DNA of 64,000 nt from Strix aluco (Eukaryota; Chordata; Aves; Strigiformes; Strigidae): the NCBI RefSeq assembly GCF_031877795.1, contig NC_133971.1:3859719-3923718 (forward strand), given 5' to 3'. Below are positions 60,426 through 64,000 of the stretch, piece after piece. Each line of letters begins with the position of its first letter. Positions within the stretch are counted from its first letter, which is position 1. Under the pieces are notes generated by a model, which was not told where the DNA came from, did no database searches, and was given only the letters and a program-made list of their open reading frames with translations. The translations under genes were made by a program, and so were the position numbers.

Positions 60426-62344
60426 ATTCTATATATTAAAAAGCTTTACAATTTCTATAAAGTAGTGTTAAAGGAAAAATATTGCCGGAAAAAAAATGTA
60501 TTGAAGAGAATTGCTTCCTAGCTGACAACTTGAATACTAGTTTCAGCAAGGAGCAAAGGTTGAATGCTGCATTATATGCTCCTGTAAATGGAATTTTAAT
60601 ATACAAATGCTAGTAGTCCCTTAATTAGTGTTTGTAGCAGTGCAAGTTGGAGTACACTGGTGTTTAGGATATATATTATGTCCACCTAATATAATTACTT
60701 TCTCTTGTATTCTTATATTGCAGTAAGCAATAAAACAATTAGGCAGCTTTTTAAATTTATCAAGGTAGCAGTAGCAGAAAACCCTATTATTCCACTTTTA
60801 CTGTGTGGATCCTGAAGGCTGGCAGCACAACAGAGATTCATGCCAAAATCATGGCTTAAAAACCCTTCTTGCACTAAAAGCTGATGAAATTTGGTGTTCC
60901 TTCTGGATTTTCTGCATATGGAGATTACGTACATTTTGGAGGAGAGGTCAGAACAAAGGAAAAATCCCAGTTCCTCAAAGTGAACAAAACAAGCTAGAGC
61001 CAACACATTTACAATAGATGTGGTTTCTTTCTCCATGTACGAGAAAATTCTCTCACTTATCTATTGTTTCACATAACAGCCATATTAGAGAAACATTGCA
61101 AAGCTATGCAAGCGAGTTTTAGCCTTATATGGATGTTACCAGGTCATTAATTGAGTGCCCTCAACTTAAAAATAAATCAGGAAAATCAAATTAGATTCAC
61201 TGAAAAGCTATATTGAACCTGAGTGCTAAGTTTTGTTCTAAGCTAAATTTATTTCAAACCTGGAACAAGTTAGTTTTGAGTGGAAATGGTGTCTGTCTCT
61301 GTTTTTGCATACCTTCCACCATAAACCAGAAAAGAGTGTTCCAGCTGAGTTTTGCTTTGAGTTTCTTAGTTCATATGAAACTCAAAATGAAACTCATGAT
61401 TGTGTGAACCGAAACTGGAAAAAAATGCATACAGCTTTAGACAGCATGTTGCTTGCAGAACGACTGTGTCATCACAAACATTAAGGGCAATGCTCTGGTT
61501 TTCCTTACATGCATACAACAAAGAAGAGGGGAAAATATTCTGATCCCCTTATATTTTTGGTGAGGTCCTGTGCAAAAATTAGATAGGATTCCCTTCACCT
61601 CCTAGGTGTAAGCGCTGGACACCTCGTAAATACGTCCGTGGGATTTCTGTATAAGGGAAACAACTCTGCCGTGCTGTGAAGTTAACAGTTTCACAATCTT
61701 GGAAGTGATATGCTACTTAAAAGTGCAAGCCTGTTTTCCTCACACACACTCCCAAGTACGTTTAGAAGCAATTTGTCTGATATATTTTTAGTGGACATAT
61801 GAAAATGACGAGAGAGGATGAATGTTTGTAATAATAATTCCTCTCGCCACTCCATCCACCTCCATATACCTCCCTAGTTTCTCTCACTGGTTAAAAAGGC
61901 ACTAGCTATTCTTACTCCTCCCACTGATTTCCTGTTTCATTATAATTCGTGTTATAATAACACTAAGAAGCCCGTAAGGGTTTGCGTTTGGCTAAATCAT
62001 ACATCAATTGAAAACCCGTCTGCCTTTAATATTGGTGAAACATGAGGTGAGGAATAGGCCGAACAGAGGGGAAAGGCACTGCCCAAGGCTGTGAAAGCCA
62101 GAGGATAACAGAGTTCCTCATGTTATGGCCTGTGGTAGTATATATCTCCCACATAAACTTATGGTAGTGACACTTTCTAGAGACTCCCCCAGCCTTTGCA
62201 GAGGCAAGATGTCTCCGGTAAGTCAACCCTGTGCAGCATCTCTCTCTGTCATCCCAAACACTCAGTATCTCTCAGGCCCAGTGCTGGGCATCAGATAATT
62301 GCATTTGCCAGAAAACACACCAAATAAAACACATCTACCACTGG

Positions 62345-62399
62345 AAAAAAATAAAAGGAAAAAAAGGGAAAAAAAAAAAAAAAAGGAAAAGAAAACAAA
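62345..62399. repeat. A-rich low-complexity tract
   Basis: Runs of A with G and a single T, including one stretch of 16 A. It produces the lysine-rich open frame that crosses it. Confidence 0.9.
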
Positions 62400-62557
62400 G
62401 GCCCATCCTAATCTTGTTATTTATAGGTTCAAGACTTTGTGCTGATTTTAATTGAAGAAACATTTTAAACATTTATCCAGGCTTTCAAAAGCACGTATTA
62501 GTCATTGACTTATATATTCTTCTACATGTGCTCAATATTTAGGCAATTTACTATTTT

Positions 62558-62573
62558 TATCTTAATTAAGATA
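62558..62573. repeat. 16-bp perfect palindrome
   Basis: TATCTTAATTAAGATA is self-complementary with no spacer. It contains a TTAATTAA core. A CpG-bearing stretch follows (62625-62740, with GCCGCCGAGGCGC and TGCGCCGC). Confidence 0.9.
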
Positions 62574-62740
62574 GATCTTCTCAGCCAGCAACAAGCTAAG
62601 TCATCTGTACTGTCATAACAGTCAAGCCGCCGAGGCGCTGAATTTTGAGATGTGTCTGCCTCAGTGGGAGGGTTCCTAGAAAAAACATTCATTTCTGCGC
62701 CGCTGTCATTTAGAAACGAACATACGTAAACCTGCCTCGC

Positions 62741-63096
62741 AGTGAAAGGCTGAAGAAGCTCAGTCTACCCGGCTTAACAAACAAAAGGTTAAGGAGCAAA
62801 GTCCATTAAAAAAATGTCAGGAAAGGCTTTTCAATCTAGCAGAGACATGACAAGGCCCTTGTCACTTAAAGCTGTTGGGGGTAGAAGATGCATTTTTTTT
62901 TTTCCAGTTATTTAACCATAGGTACAACAAATGAAATGTTCACTGTCATATGATGTTTCTGAGTCAAAATGGAAAGATTCTGAAAGATATTCACCAAGTA
63001 TTTTGTATGCTTTCAGAATGGATCCTGTGGTGAAACTGCATCACCTCTAGGCAGATTAGATGGTTATGGTGGTCCTCTCTAGCTGAAATCTCTATA
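62741..63096 (+). mobile_element. Old, highly diverged CR1-type LINE fragment
   Basis: AGTGAAAGGCTGAAGAAGCT, CAGTCTACCCGGCTTAACAA, AAAGGTTAAGGAGCAAAGTC and TTTTCAATCTAGCAGAGACA match in order an older CR1 lineage known from reptiles and birds ('ctgaaagagctcaatctgtttagcttaacaaagagaaggttaagggg...ctcttcaatctagcagag'). GCAGATTAGATGGTTATGGT and GGTCCTCTCTAGCTGAAATC match its 3' end ('cagactagatgatcataatggtcccttctggcc...aatctatga'). The middle is badly eroded. It is clearly a different and older lineage than the ATTCTGTGAT-ending copies. Confidence 0.65.
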
Positions 63097-63663
63097 CAGC
63101 CATACCTATTTGCAGTGTCAGGTGTTGTGTCTATTTAATATACGATACTCTTGGTATCTAAAGAAGTGGTCTGTGTTCCATCCAAAACATTTTCATATTT
63201 TACATATAATCTGGATAATATAATACGGAAAAACAAATTTGATAGCTCATCTTTCAAGATCATTTTTGGGTGTCTGATGATGAAATGGGCAAGTTAAATT
63301 ATGCATATCCATATATATTACCTGTTCATGGTAACATAAAATCAGCAGCTAAAAAAAAAGTTACATATTTCGTCTTAATTTTTGAAGGTTATGGTAACAT
63401 CTGCACAGACTTTTGCAGCAGAGCATAAACTAGCGTTAACTCTGAAACTGTTTACCTGGTTCTGGCAAGCAAATTTCACAAGTTCTAGAAATTCCATTTT
63501 CTCAGATAAATGCTTTGGGATTAACCAGAACTGGTGGAGTTTGACAGGAATTCCCATGTAGTTCTTAACATTTCTGAACTTGTGCAGATCACATGACTAT
63601 AAAAAAATCAATTTGGATATTTCGCTAGTTCTCCTCCTGTTTCTTAGGGAAAAAAATAAATAT
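63097..63663. other. Unique AT-rich non-coding DNA
   Basis: No gene or repeat is recognised between the old CR1 fragment and the purine tract. Confidence 0.7.
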
Positions 63664-63686
63664 GGAAAGAAAGAGAAAGAAAGAAA

Positions 63687-63775
<89 letters not shown>

Positions 63776-63776
63776 A

Positions 63777-63829
<53 letters not shown>

Positions 63830-63897
63830 AAAGGAAGAGAGAAAAGAAGAGAGAAAGGAAGAGAGAGAGAGAGAGAAAGAAAGAGAGAAAGAAAGAG

Positions 63898-63944
<47 letters not shown>

Positions 63945-64000
63945 GAAAGAGAGAGAGAAAAGAGAGAGAGAAAGAGAGAAAGAGAGAAAGAGAGAAAGAA
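63664..64000. repeat. (GAAA)n / GA-rich polypurine tract, runs off window
   Basis: There are 337 consecutive bases with no pyrimidine on the + strand. From about 63664 to 63832 it is mostly GAAA units with two GAA slips (near 63687 and 63775). It then passes into mixed GA/GAAA/GAGAGAAA units. It continues past the window end, so its full length is unknown. Long mirror-like polypurine tracts can form triplex (H-DNA), and they are unstable and hard to assemble. Confidence 0.97.

Larger units (their letters stand above)
54237..62740. other. Unique AT-rich non-coding DNA
   Basis: No gene is supported. The GC-richer patch 57540-57800 has overlapping frames of up to 106 codons on both strands with no recognisable product. 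The candidate regulatory block at 58860-59165, a hairpin-type repeat at 60328-60425, an A-rich tract at 62345-62399 and a palindrome at 62558-62573 are listed separately. Confidence 0.6.

Noticed and set aside
1..64000. CRISPR array, operons, phage or plasmid functions
   Set aside because: No spaced identical direct repeats, no gene clusters and no prokaryotic coding density. The transposons are those of a bird.

Overview
The window reads as nuclear DNA of a bird, probably a member of Neoaves, and it contains no convincing protein-coding gene. The bird assignment rests on CR1 LINE copies with the characteristic 3' end (a run of ATTCTGTGAT-type units) and on a solo retroviral LTR that starts TGTCCTGATTTCAACTGGG, a type I know as common in neoavian genomes. 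The DNA is AT-rich, and the open frames are short and look random. I see no operon structure, rRNA, tRNA gene, CRISPR array or prokaryotic element. The best reading is a gene desert or the inside of a very large intron. Which of the two cannot be told from the window alone.

Layout. 1-8.4 kb is unique non-coding DNA with A/T tracts, a striking poly-C tract (2863-2905) and an old MIR-like SINE (about 2448-2575). At 8.4-9.4 kb a perfect array of 20 GGGAY pentamers (8435-8534) is followed by the solo LTR (8793-9357). 9.4-26.5 kb is unique sequence with very old SINE and hairpin-type repeat remnants, and it holds the longest open frame (16379-17005), which is probably chance. At 26.5-28.9 kb there is a CR1 stub, a 48-bp tandem duplication and another MIR remnant. 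29.4-30.3 kb is a patch with more CpG than its surroundings. 30-43 kb is mostly unique. At 42.9-46.7 kb there is a palindrome, a long MIR-like SINE, and a 585-bp CR1 copy that still carries the decayed C-terminal part of its ORF2. A second CR1 copy of the same subfamily lies at 53.9-54.2 kb in the opposite orientation. 54.2-62.7 kb is unique and includes a perfect palindromic RFX X-box (58976-58989). An old, diverged CR1 lies at 62.7-63.1 kb. The last 337 bases (63664-64000) are an uninterrupted purine-only GAAA/GA tract that runs off the window.

No genes work together here. The content is transposon fossils, simple repeats, several perfect palindromes and a few stretches that could be regulatory. 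The hoped-for undescribed system is not visible. The most testable leads are the X-box block near 59 kb, the CRE/E-box composite at 47.99 kb, the G-quadruplex-prone pentamer array, and the set of perfect inverted repeats.
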